Assembly (NCBI GenBank): GCA_003344405.1
Contig: NOWV01000031.1
Span: 372,001 to 436,000, forward strand
Source of the DNA: Trichoplax sp. H2
Taxonomy: Eukaryota > Placozoa > Uniplacotomia > Trichoplacea
Direction of reading: 5' to 3'
DNA: 64,000 bases
Below, piece after piece: positions 51,401-62,900 of this stretch. Positions within the stretch are counted from its first letter, which is position 1, and every line of letters begins with the position of its first letter. The notes under the pieces are model-generated. The model saw nothing but the letters and a program-made list of their open reading frames with translations. It had not been told where the DNA came from and searched no databases. Made by a program: the position numbers and the translations under genes.

Positions 51401-53571
51401 AAAGTTATTTATTAATCAAAGAGATAAGCAAACTAGTCGGCTTACAAGAAGTTGGCAGACTTGAAGTCTCCCTCTCACAGCAGCTTGATGTAAAGGAGTA
51501 TTCAAATCATCATCCACAACATTGACATCAAGTAGGTTATGTTCAGTAATATACTAATATCAGTGTACAAGTAAAGCAACATGAGCAATCTATCAGTATT
51601 TCATCAATGACAAGACAGCACCGAAATTAACTCATCGAATGATTGCAACGATGAAAACGAGAATGGCACAAATTCGTGTAAATGACATTTCATCGAGGTT
51701 GGAATTAAATCATCACTTACCTTGCAAATATTTAAATGGCCCAATTTACTAGCTTCATGAAGCAACGTGTCGCCTTGATCATCGACTAATTTAAATTCAG
51801 CGCCAGCTTCATGTAAGACTTGAAAGCTAGCCAAGCTGTTATATTTAGCAGCCATAAATAATGGCGTATTGCCATTATAGCCTCGAATATTGATATCTAA
51901 TGGTAGTATAAACATGAAGGCAAAATGAATCTTTATTGGAAAATTCTGCATAGGTAATTAATGAAATGCCAATAATTTTGAACAGTATTAAGCATGGCGT
52001 AAAGTTTAGCCTTGTAATGGTTTCTGCTAATTATGTTAGTTATATCTTTTAGTAAATACAGCGATAGTATATGGTATAGAACTATATATCTAAATAAAGT
52101 ATTGATTACAACTAGTATGATGAAACGGCTCATACTGTTATGTGCTATATTTGAGCCATTCAAATTTTAAATTGTCGGATTGTGAACCTAAGGTTAAGAA
52201 CTCATACACTACAATCCTGTTGATAGTACAAATAGGTAAATCAAAACTATACTTATTCAAGTTAGTTGATAGACGGCATTGACTACTAATAATGGATAGT
52301 ACCGTATGTTCCTGTATGGAAAACTATTCTATCTGCGTCAATGCCGAGACTAAAATATTTTTTATCGTTACTGTTACTTGTCTCCTAGTTTTGACTTAAA
52401 AAACGTAGGAAATTTAGAATAGGGAAAAAAGATAAAGTAAAATTATGTACCAGCACCCCAAGAGATCAATGTCCTAACTACATCGACACGATTACCACGA
52501 GCAGCATAGTGCAGAGGAGCCATCTGATGTTCGTCTAGATAATTGCATACATTCTTTTCATTTTTATGTGTATTGAAATGATTTTCTACTACAGCGACAT
52601 CACCAAACTTTGCAGCCTATCCGCAAGAATATTTTTCAATCACTAGGATTAAAATTTAATCTATGATGACAGCTACTGATAAGAAATCAAAATATTTTGC
52701 CAAAAGACGAGATGATATTTACAAGCACAATTATCACCAATTTAGTGTTATGATGATGAAATTATTAAATCAGTAGACGAAATTACGCTTATCTTAAATT
52801 ATTTAATTATAAGGGATATGATTTGTACTGACTATTAAATACTAAGTATCAACTCTATTCTACTGAGTTGCACCACTTTAGATAAAAATCATTATTTTAC
52901 TCGTCTATACTTACCCAAAAGAGATCTTTTAAATATTCTGTTTCTAAACGTTTGGCATCATTAAGGTTGTTAGCTTGATCCTAACCAATACATTATTAAA
53001 AGGAAGTTATTCAATGAGAAAATACTTCAATTCTTAGGCAACTTGAAATATGAAAGTTTATTATATTTTGGTAGCAAAACCAGTTAATTGTATAGGCTTA
53101 CTTTGATTAGGAAAGGAGCGAAATTTTACTAATTACATACGTTATAAAAATTTACTATTAGAGGACGATTATGAAACGACTGAAAATAGGATCTATCAGT
53201 TTCGTGTGTTTCTTCCTCTGAAAAGCACCGACTTTATTTAACGCTAACATAATTCGTTACTAAATAAAATTTTTACCCTCACTTCATAGCAGCTCAATAC
53301 TGTAATCTCGTCATAACTAGTTTATAATTTAATGCTAATGTAAAAGTAAAGCCAAATCTAATATTACATGTTTTGATAACACTGTTTGCACTAGTATTCA
53401 TACGAAAGCAATCTCGTTGACATGCTTGTATGGCAAAGAAATCACTTTAACGACATTAAAATGGAAGAAAAAATATCTCTAATTCGTCTAATTTTTTATG
53501 TCTTTTACCATTTCCCTTATATCAACCGCAAGAGGAAGCTGAGCGGCTATGCGTCTACGAAATCTTCTCAT
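42441..53571 (-). CDS. TRPA1-like channel, copy D (27 exons, ~1,085 aa)
   Basis: Exons 5'->3': 53509-53571, 52915-52980, 52451-52616, 51721-51896, 51446-51553, 50999-51205, 50758-50805, 50390-50563, 49609-49803, 49396-49479, 49194-49276, 48632-48793, 48363-48474, 47963-48132, 47723-47807, 47572-47625, 46943-47038, 46744-46814, 46329-46521, 45541-45633, 45153-45319, 44467-44527, 44242-44310, 43927-44115, 43681-43851, 42705-42808, 42441-42531. All phases are consistent and no stop was seen. The N-terminus is more basic than in A and C (MRRFRRRIAAQ). Sixteen ankyrin repeats are followed by the pre-S1 helix and S1-S6. The S1-S2 loop carries three sequons (N-I-T, N-S-S, N-Q-T). The pore is MLGELDY and the tail ends LNQMVEKD. 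A complete LTR sits in the S1-S2 intron without touching the exons. Exon 25 uses the donor GTCAGT, slightly unlike the other copies. Confidence 0.9.
43333..43572. repeat. Intronic tandem duplication, copy D (intron 25)
   Basis: Two ~120-bp units sharing TAATTGCTACGAA or its variant, AGAATT-GAAG-GATGTATA, CATAAGCTCACA or GTAGCTCACAGA, and CTGCAAAGCT. Confidence 0.65.
44750..45110. repeat. Intronic tandem duplication, copy D (S3-S4 intron)
   Basis: Two units sharing AGAAGATCATGATCA or AAAAGATCATGATCA, AATAGA-AGAGT-AAATAT, and GCTGCAA-TA-T-CTGATC. A related single unit is seen in copy E near 62040-62150. Confidence 0.6.
45679..46245 (+). mobile_element. LTR inserted in the S1-S2 intron of TRPA copy D
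   Basis: 567 bp from TGTAACGG to TTTGTGACA, the same family as the element at 23185: shared 5' dyad ACGGT-ACGAACC-ACCGT, GGACATACTGTAGTC, AGGCGTCTTAATTCTTGTGA, and GGAGACTATAGTAATTTAGA through the 3' end. Flanks are GCAAT (45674-45678) and GCAAG (46246-46250), one mismatch. It is opposite in orientation to copy D and intact at both ends, with no internal retrotransposon sequence, hence a solo LTR. Confidence 0.8.
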
Positions 53572-54058
53572 GGTGTTAGCTCTACTTTTAAAAATCGGTT
53601 GGAGCAAGTTGTGGGAAGTGTTGGTGAGTAATCTTCTTAATGCTTGAATCAAATGGCGCTTTAAACTCCGCCACCAGCTCTGCTCAGAATCAGAGCAACT
53701 TACTAGTTAGCAAGAAAAATTAATTCGAAATAGTATTTCGTTTTAATTGACTGAACTTCACTTTGAGTAATGCTTAGAGTTTAGGATTACAAATACAATA
53801 GCTGCCATGAATTTAATATTTTATAGTATTCCTACTGCTACTTTTGATATTGTAATGATTGAATTGTAGGTGAAATTAGGTTAATAGCTGATGGTAAATG
53901 TTACCTGTTTGGGTATAACTATAGCAGCTCATTATACGACCGTTATAGGATACAAGCATTTGATACAAAATAAATATCGTTTAAATTTATTGAATACGTC
54001 ATAGCTGAAATTTGCGTAATAATAACTTTACAAATTTAAGGTTGTAAATAATCATACA

Positions 54059-54071
54059 ATTCCTTAGCAAC
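54059..54071 (-). promoter_or_regulatory. Conserved upstream 13-mer of copy D (RFX/X-box-like)
   Basis: Minus-strand GTTGCTAAGGAAT, 488 bp upstream of the copy-D ATG, one base different from the words upstream of copies A and C. Confidence 0.35.
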
Positions 54072-56943
54072 GTTACATGATTTGGTAATTAGCTTCTCAT
54101 AATGAATGGCGCTGATTAAGCAATAGAAACTTAATAAAGGAAATAATTGATAATTAGTCGATAGGGATAAAATTATTCATGCTATCTGCCTAAAACTGTA
54201 ATTCGAAGCACTGATTTGTTTTATCACAGAAATAAATGTTGCATTTCTTTATATCTTAGTGATAGAATAAGATTTTAACATGTTTAACATGTTTATGCAA
54301 AGGCATGCTATCTTAAATTTCAATATTCTCAAATAGATTTCCGTAGAACGGATACAATTTTTCTGAAGTTAATGTTGAGACAATGAACTTTAAAAAAGAA
54401 TGGTTTCGATTTAGTCTATGCGTATTTCCCAAAATAAAGTTCTTGATTTCTATCAGTTAAAAGATAATTTATCACTCACATTGAATACTTTTTCTGAGTT
54501 TGAAATAAATGTCTAGACAATACTATAAATTGTCATCGATCTACTTCATTTAATCTGTTATTCACAGCCAAAGCTTTATTTCTCTATTTCTTTACTTTTA
54601 AGATGTTTTGTAGCCGGTAACTTACACTCGAGCTCTATTAGCTTGATTAAATTAAAAGGCATTTTTCCACCAAATTATATCCAAATAAGTAATAAATAGC
54701 GAAGGTGTAAAGTTGCAATGTTGCATCTATAAATAGCTAATTGCTTCATTCTATTGGCAGTAGTGTTAAAATACGACTAGAATAAACTGTAGCTGCAGTT
54801 AAAAAAGGTATCCAGTTATAAGAACCAAATAAACAATACAATACGTCATTACAATTCTTTTAGTATAATGGGTTTTATAAGGATTAAAATATTCTCGCCC
54901 TTGCTCGTACATCTATTCTTGTTCTATAAGAAAAAATTCACGGATTGTAGCAAAGATAGCATTTATATCTACTTTATTTCATTTATTATTTATAGAAATA
55001 ATGTCACGTCTTGGTACACTACGAATAGTAGTAGTAGTAGTATGATTAGACAACTATTATGGTTTCTAGTACAACCTACGCTCTTCACACTTTTCGTAAG
55101 GTATAAAGTAATCCCAGATATGTCTAGAGCCAGTATATTGTCTGCATATACTTTTACTTGACTTTACACGAATTGTAGAGGAGATAGTATCATAAAATTG
55201 AAATTTCCAGGCTAAACGGGATCAGTGTCTAATTATCGACAAGCCAAGAATTGAATCCATATTTAGAAATGGATAGCCGTAACTCTGTGGCTCTATAAGA
55301 AAAACTTACATACTAAAAACTTGTCTAGAGATGATAGATCAGCTTAACAATCGGTATACATATACGAGTAATTGTTATTAATATATCAGGATCACCAGCC
55401 TGGATATCACTAATAACTGTTCTTTTTTGGCCATCGGATGGTAATTATAGACTATCCAATTCTACTGCATCATGAATACAGGTTATATACAATATCTTGC
55501 AGATGCAAACATTATTGAACTAATAAATATTGTATAAATGCTACTATTTGTTAAGAGGTTTGAAATAACTAGATTAAGTAAAATTAAGTAGTTTATTATT
55601 TCACTGTAAAGATTAATCTTAACATTACTGCATAATTCTACAGTAAATCACAGTTATATTAAGCATTATTTTAACACAATAATAATATCTTATTAACTAC
55701 AGTGTACTATAAGAATGTTATTAAGCAGAAAACATTTCTCATAATATTTCTGCATGACTTAAATTATGTTCACTAATTGTATTAGCCTGCAAGATTTATT
55801 ACAATATTCACAGACTACCAAATCTTGTACGACTTAGTAGTGCACAAAACTTTGAAACCGGATAATTTACCGCAAAAAATTTACTGTATTAAATAAGTTT
55901 AATGCTGCATATGATTAAATACTGTAAAATATTAAATCCACCCTCGTAATATCATAAAAGGTACTTTAGTGCATTAGATTAATTTTACAGTGCATAGGAA
56001 TGAACACTGCAAAGTATTCAATTCACCCTCATGATATCAAATCTATATTGATATTGTTTCCATCCTATGCTACTAAATTGTACAAAGGTAAATTGTTAGC
56101 GTCAAACTGTCATAGACCGATGAAACTTACACTTATTGAAGCAGTAAATCCTGTAGGCCATCGCAGTTATTCCATAAAACTTGCCCGTATAACAATGCGA
56201 TAAACATTTAATCCATAAATGCTAGAAAGGGTATGGTATACTACTAGAATTAGGTATTCACTTCGTAATTTTGATATATGATAACATGCTCCAATAAAAA
56301 TTTTTTTCCAGATGTAGAAGAGTAAGTATTTTTCGAACACTAAATTAAGTATAACATAATAGTTAGTCCATGAAACATGCACTTATAATAATACGCGTAA
56401 AATAAATTTTTACTCCAATAATGCTTGAAAGTTAATGAAGTATTTACTCTAATGACAAATTTTATAGTGATTCAAGGAGTGCAGTGTGAGAACAGAATTA
56501 GACAATCACTCTATGGCTTCTTTATATGATAACATACACCAAATAAAAATTAAGTACAGAACTTACTAGAATAAGTAAGCGCTAAATCGTGTGTTCATCG
56601 AAGTATATCAGGCAAACCATTTTCTATGTAAACTTCGTTTCATTAGGATTATACTAAAATATATATAGTCAGATATTATCGAACATTTTTATCTCTAGAA
56701 GAGTAAAATACAAATGGATCACACTGTATCTTTTTAATTAGTTGGCTGTTACTGTCAGTATTATTGCATCCTATTTCTGTATTACCTAAATTTAATAGTG
56801 TCTACATAGTTAGTTATTCGGTAATTAATTGTATTAAGTGCACAGTTTCTTAATTTAATTCTCTAAAAGATAGCCAGGTATTGGGATATAGTGGTTAGTC
56901 TTATTTCTCATTCGACTATTAGCTATGATAGTCTTGATTAGAA

Positions 56944-57080
56944 AACTTGGCTCTTTCTACTCCACTTAACTGATTTAGAGTCATTCTCTTAACATATAGA
57001 GTAATACTTCCCATACCTATTGCATGGTAAATTTTGATAAAACTTTATACTTGAATCGGACCTTTGTCCTTAATATTGAA
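56944..57080 (-). pseudogene. Decayed TRPA TRP-box exon behind the 57.2-kb relic
   Basis: Plus-strand GGCTCTTTCTACTCCACTTA followed by a TCTTAACATATAGAGTAATA stretch corresponds to the end of exon 25 in intact copies. Frames are broken. It is placed about 130-260 bp beyond the decayed last exon at 57205, repeating the arrangement behind copies B, D and E. Confidence 0.45.
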
Positions 57081-57204
57081 TACTAGCACTGATAGATACC
57101 GATATATAGTATGGTAAAGACTTTATTGCAAACTTTCTTATTTAAATATAAGTCAAGAATAGATTTTGCTAATTTTAGTCACATTTCTTTTAACAAAATA
57201 ATTT

Positions 57205-57275
57205 AGCTTCTCTCTTATTTTAGTGTTGATTTTCAAAAAGTAATCAATTTGATTAGTCAATATTTTCAAATTAAA
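57205..57275 (-). pseudogene. Decayed last exon of a lost TRPA copy
   Basis: Minus-strand LTNQIDYFLKINTKIREKLN aligns with the final exon (NQMNYLLKINAEMREKLNQ) of copies D and E. The stop codon of the functional copies is gone and the frame runs on. Confidence 0.65.
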
Positions 57276-57769
57276 ATAAATCAATAACGATGATTTAAAA
57301 TTATTTGGTTATTATTTCTAAATAAAATAAATTTACTTGACTATTTATATATTAAATTAATTATACAATGATAGAAATATCTAACATAAATAAATAAAAT
57401 ATGAAAATAACTAAAATTACCGTTAAATTGACATCAATGATAAACACAAAGGTGGTACAACGATGAAACATTTTGAAGCAAGAATGTTAATTGGATAACG
57501 AGTTCCTTTCATCATAAATTAGTGTAAGGAACATATCATTATAGCACAGTTCTCCAACCGTAGTGCCAAAGGTGCTAAGGATTGAATACAATCCCTTACT
57601 GAAGGCTTTCTTTAGCATTAAAGTAAGCATATAAAAATAGTACTTTTTTTTATAAGTGTATCAATGACAACAAAAATATGGCAATCATTTAGTGGATAAT
57701 AATCCGATGAGAAATACTTCAGCATTTAATCTCGTATTATAAGAAAAAGTAGAATCAACTTATGGTCCA

Positions 57770-57835
57770 TAATAATATAAAAACTTGATCCAAATCTGAC
57801 AATCAGAAAGACTAACAATGCTCCCACACCTATTC
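57770..57835 (-). pseudogene. Decayed S5 exon of a lost TRPA copy
   Basis: Minus-strand GVGALLVFLIVRFGSSFYII matches VGVMLAFLIVAFGLSFHII of the S5 exon, with an Arg inside the membrane segment and a lost donor. Together with 57205-57275 it shows a sixth TRPA unit between D and E, now nearly erased. Confidence 0.65.
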
Positions 57836-58546
57836 AATGATACCAATGATTAATAATCGATAAAATCGAAAGATGAATTAAACAAAGCTCAGAATCACTA
57901 AGTTTTGAAACTGTCATTTAATAGATGCATTTCTTGCATAATATAATCTGAATCTAACTAATTTAAGATATGCTAATATTAAATGGTGAATTAAAATTGC
58001 TTAAGCCATTAAATATTTCTCTATATGTTGAATGCTTTTTTATCTTTTTAAATATCAATTGAAAGAATGTATAATGTGGAATAGTCCGCTACACTATATA
58101 GGGTGTTTATTGATGATATCTTTTATAATGAAGTGGTGTACTTCATTATAAATACGGTTCTATAATATTGATACCATTTCTTAAATTTTTAATGTTAGTA
58201 ATAGGCTATATTTATAATTGTATTCCCATTTTTAATAGTTGATACACTTGCTAAAGCAGCATAATAAATTCTTTTCAAAACCATCAGTACTTCTGAGTTA
58301 TATAAACTATGATAGTATTAGTAATATATAGTGTATCAGTATATAAAATCAAGGAATATTTGTCGAAAAATAGTTTGCAATGCTTAATTAATAAAGTAAT
58401 TGTAAGTGCAAGGCGCTATGATAAAGCGGCCTACTTCATTATTATTTCTCTAATCTTGATGAATGATATGGTGATGAATTGTATTTAGAATGATCTTCTC
58501 ATTTATTTATAATTGATAGACTTGCTTAAGCAACATAATGTCAATT

Positions 58547-58802
58547 TGTTGAGCTTCAGATTTTTTAGGTTGCAATAATTTCAGTGCTAGTACCATATCT
58601 CACAAGTTACATTATAATAGCTTTCACGCTGTTCTACGGTAACTACCATATCTTACAGAAATCGTTATTAGTAATACCATGAATCTATTTCGTGCACTCT
58701 AGTCGAATTAACATAATTTTGATACCAAAATAATTTGGGAAACTATCCAAATACTATTTAAAGTCATTTTCTTATAATAAGCCGTTCACAAGTATTTGCT
58801 AC
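58547..58802. repeat. Left copy of a 256-bp duplicated flank
   Basis: Equal in length to 59440-59695, with about five base differences. This copy is followed directly by the LTR, whereas the right copy continues into different sequence, as expected for filled and empty versions of one site. Confidence 0.85.
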
Positions 58803-59419
58803 TGTTACAGTGTTATATACTGTATTACAGTAGAAATATCAATGTTAGAATAATTCTATTAGACTATCCTTATTAGTTAACTTCTAATTTGGATATACTG
58901 TATTTTAATATAGCACTGACTTTTTATGACAGTGACACTTATACACATACTGAAATTAATAGTTATAATAGGGAATGCAAATCATCTGCTTACAGTTCGA
59001 ATCATTGTGACTGTAATTTACTTATGGTAGACTGTAAATTATCATGGAAATGTTCCGTGATAGGACATATCGTAATCTGACTATTCTGTATTAGTCATTA
59101 TATGTCTATGTTCGTAAATACTGTTGTCTGCATTAAGGGAGCAGTAGCTAAAATTAATATCTAATTCAGTAAATGATTCTAATGTTAATTGTATTAACTA
59201 TGACTCATGAACTATTGAGGAATAGTATATAAATGCAGTATATCGTGAAATAAAGAAGAATTGTCCAACTTAGTGTTTAACGTAAAATACGAGGCGTTTA
59301 AGTCTTTGTGTAGTCTGCTAGTAGAGCAAAAGTGTTTGTGATAGTGCAGATATCGTTCCTTGATACGTGGTTCAAGGAATTGACTTATTGATCGTATATT
59401 GCGTTATCTTGTTGCAAAG
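58803..59419 (+). mobile_element. LTR ending at the assembly gap
   Basis: Starts TGTTACAG immediately after GCTAC. It shares a GGACATATCGTAATCTGACT-like block, a GTATATAAATGCAG TATA region near 59226, and a GAGGCGTTTAAGTC block with the two solo LTRs, and is cut by the N run just before the expected terminal stem and CA end. It may be a solo LTR or the first LTR of a full retrotransposon whose interior is hidden by the gap. Confidence 0.7.
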
Positions 59420-59439
59420 NNNNNNNNNNNNNNNNNNNN
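59420..59439. other. Assembly gap (20 N)
   Basis: Twenty N bases join an LTR end to a second copy of the LTR's left flank. A uniform 20-N run usually marks a contig join, not a measured distance. Confidence 0.95.
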
Positions 59440-59695
59440 TGTTGAGCTTCAGATTTTTTAGGTTGCAATAATTTCAGTGCTAGTACCATATCTCACAAGT
59501 TACATTATAATAGCTTTCACGCTGTTCTACGGTAACTACCATATCTTACAGAAATCGTTGTTAGTAATACTATGAATCTATTTCGTGCACTCTAGTCGAA
59601 TTAACATAATTTTGATACCAAAATAATTTAGGAAACTATCCAAATACTATTTAAAGTCATTTGATTATAATAAGCCGTTCACAAGTATTTGCTAC
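59440..59695. repeat. Right copy of the 256-bp flank (apparent empty site)
   Basis: Runs uninterrupted through GCTAC at 59691-59695 into ACTAGCC, where the left copy is broken by the LTR. GCTAC would be the 5-bp target site. Confidence 0.85.
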
Positions 59696-59697
59696 AC

Positions 59698-59835
59698 TAG
59701 CCTTTTTGAGTAAATCTAGCTCTTGTAGTTCCTCTTTATAGATGTGAAATCGTTCTTTTAACAGAAACAGTAATGCTATCTTTATTATTCTTTTATAACA
59801 AATTTTGATAATACTTTTTTCATTTAATCAGATAC
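59698..59835 (-). pseudogene. Decayed TRPA TRP-box exon downstream of copy E
   Basis: Minus-strand LKERFHIYKEELQELDLLKK aligns with LRKKFYISKEEKRQLGLLTR of exon 25; the upstream half has lost its frame. It lies about 100-240 bp past the stop of copy E. Confidence 0.6.
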
Positions 59836-59935
59836 TTGTCTTAAGTAATAATAAAATTTTAGTAAATACCGGTAGATAATATAAGACTTTGTTGCAAACT
59901 ATTTTATTTAAATGAGTCATAAATGAATTTTAATA

Positions 59936-62900
59936 TTATTTGAGCACATCTTTTTCAACAATTTGATTTAGTTTCTCTCTCATTTCGGCGTTGATTTTCA
60001 GCAAATAATTCATTTGATTAGCTAACGTTTCTATACTAAAATAATAGAGAAATGACAATCAGTATCGTTCCATTGTTACTCTACAAATAGAATTTTACGA
60101 AAATTGTCTTGAATAGTTAAGTAATGAAGAGAAATTGTACTATTTTTTACTTTATAGGCAGAGTGAATATTGTCCTTAAAATAAAATCTTCAATTGAAGA
60201 TGATATTTATGTCAGTATTACGTTTTTTCTTGGCTGGACTGAGACTCTTGCAACTCATGAAGTGTGCTTTCTGCTTTAAAGGATTTTTCAAATTTGGTCT
60301 CATTTCGGCCGATGCGATTTTGAAGCTAAAGGAAATAGAATTTAAATGCTTTGGTATTTCAGTTAAATTTTAGCTACGATACAAACTATAATCGAGAATA
60401 GACCTTTACAGGGTCTAATAATGCTCTTATATAATGATCAAGATTAAATACGGACGAGAAGTGTTTGATTAAATTGTACTACCGTAAATTGTCAATTGAT
60501 ATTACTCGAATACAGTAATAGTACGGTTTAATAGATGACTAATTGTAATTTGAGTGGTAATTAATATTAAATTACATGTTATACTGTCAAGGATTCTGCA
60601 AAATGGACATGTTACAGAGCAATAATATAGCATGCAGTACTGATGAAAGTAAAGTTTTTAAGCTTTATAGAGAATAACAAAATATTATTATTTCTCCAAT
60701 TAATTTAGCGTAAAAGCGAAGGCACATTTAGTCACTGCGAAACTTATAAAATTGAATAAATTATGGGCTCCTCGAATTTTCATAAGCTCAGAATATGTTT
60801 TGTGGTACTCTTTTTACAAAATTACCTTTTAATGGCATTAATCTAGCAAGTAAAATTCCATAAAACACAAGTTAAAATGGTATCGAACGATCTACTACCG
60901 GTTTTATTGGTAGTATGAATGTAGCTAAAAATAAAGTTAGTACTAACTCGAGCAAGCAATCCCAGCTGTTGTTTTTCTTCCTTGCTGATGTAAAATTTTT
61001 TTTTTAGCACATAAGGTAGTGTCCTTTCGACTTGGTCGAGAAATTCAACTTGAATTCTTAAACGACTGAGAACGGCTTTCCTTTCAATTTTATCAATGTC
61101 ACCTACGGCTAAACCAACCTATGATGGTAAATAAAATATCTACCGTAATTATCAAAACATTTTGCATAATCTATAGTACAGTTTCCGCTCACCATCAGAT
61201 TCATTGCTGCGATAGGCATAACGATAGTAAAGAATACTAGAAAGATTATTGCAAGAGCATCAAAGGGTGCCATTGTTGTTCCTTTATAGATGGGATTGAA
61301 GAAGACATCCAGATAGTCTAATTCTCCAACCATCATATCGAAAACTTTGAGGAAAGAATATGGAGCTGTACTGAAATATTTCTATCACGAAAGTTAAGAG
61401 TCGATTATTAATATTGAATAGATTACCAACATTAGTTTATTCACAGTTTTAATCATTATTTTGCCGCTATAACTGCACTTATTAATGTACCTCATGACCC
61501 AGAATAATATGAAAGCTGAGACCAAACGCAACGATCAAAAACGCTAGCATAACTCCTACCTACCGATAATGCGTAGGTTAAAATTTGCATTATTAAAATA
61601 ATTAAGAGAATGAAAATTATGTAACTACCCTTTTCAATTTGTGCTAGTATGTGATTCGTGCATCATAGATTATTTTTACTAGTTGACAAAATACCATAGC
61701 ATCAGAGCAATATCGATGCATTATCTATTTACCTTAATAATGGTAAGCAAAACTGATCGAAGCATGACAATATAGATGCCAAAGGTAGGCAACCTAGATC
61801 CATTAAGGTATTATATTAGCATTTCAAGCATGATCACTATCGTTATAGAAATATATTTGTAATGGAATTCTGCTGTGCTGCTCTAGGAATACGCATTAAG
61901 TTTAAAAGCTAGTAAGTACATCGATTTATCTACTGATTTAGGTAATTATAATTCCAGATATAACCATGATCATGATTATAACAGATTCTACTTTTTATCA
62001 TATATCGCCAAAAGTTGGCATAAATATTGTCTTACTAAATCGTCAACAAGATCACGATCATGATCAAGAATAGAAAGTGCTATAATACTCCTTGTATTAC
62101 AATATCATGATCGTAAAGGAAATAAATTCTTACCGTAGATCTTAATCAATTTAACATTTATTAGACAGACTTTGCTATTTCTATCATAAAATCTGCAATT
62201 TCAATATCTTACCGTTGAAGAAAAACTACTAAATTGCACCAGGCTAGACAGATATTAACGCTACCTATGGCCCACTGGTTGGTACTAGGCTCATATCCAG
62301 GTGGAATAGAAAATGTAATGGCAGAAATATACATAAATAATTCGATGTAGTTGGTATAGGATAGGAAGTAGGATAATCTCTGTCAAGCAAAATGAGACAT
62401 CAAAATTAATCAAGTATAAAAATCGACTTTTAATGTCTATTCTCAATGGTAGAAAAAATGGCCGCAGAAAAGTAATAAAGAGAGTATTGCCAGCAATTAA
62501 AATATCCATGCGCCACATAATACCATTCAATCAGTGATTTACTCTCTTCGATTAGATTTCTTACCAACATAAAAACGCTTGGTAAAAGTATAAGTAATGA
62601 ATTAAGTTAACACTTACCTGACGCCATATTTGCAGAGCTTCTGTAGCTAAATTAATCCCACTAGCGATAAGGATAATCAGTTGAGCAATGAAGAGATCTG
62701 GCCGTGAATCCTAGAATAATAGTTGAAGATAACTCGATTAGCTCCTGTTAATAATGTAACCCACTTCATATTCAACTAACCAGAGTAAATTAGCTTTACT
62801 GCAGACTAGATATCCTTGTAAGCTAACAATATTGTGTAAAGCAGTAGACTCACAAGTGTATAATAGTAAACTGTATATGTCTCATTTCGAATAGTATAGG

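Larger units (their letters stand above)
53572..59935. other. Intergenic between copies E and D
   Basis: Contains the presumed copy-D promoter with the conserved 13-mer (54059-54071), about 2.5 kb of AT-rich sequence with no coding signal (54.1-56.9 kb, including a 97-codon plus frame at 54868-55161 with no family resemblance), remains of a further TRPA copy (56944-57835), an LTR abutting the assembly gap, and another TRP-box remnant. Confidence 0.5.

Noticed and set aside
54868-55161. Plus-strand open frame of 97 codons
   Set aside because: Low-complexity AT-rich composition, a TAG-TAG-TAG-derived Ser run, no recognisable family and no conserved counterpart upstream of copies A or C.
58547-59695. 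Genuine tandem segmental duplication around the gap
   Set aside because: Equal length, few differences and an exact break at an LTR start fit allelic contigs joined by N better; kept as a finding to test.
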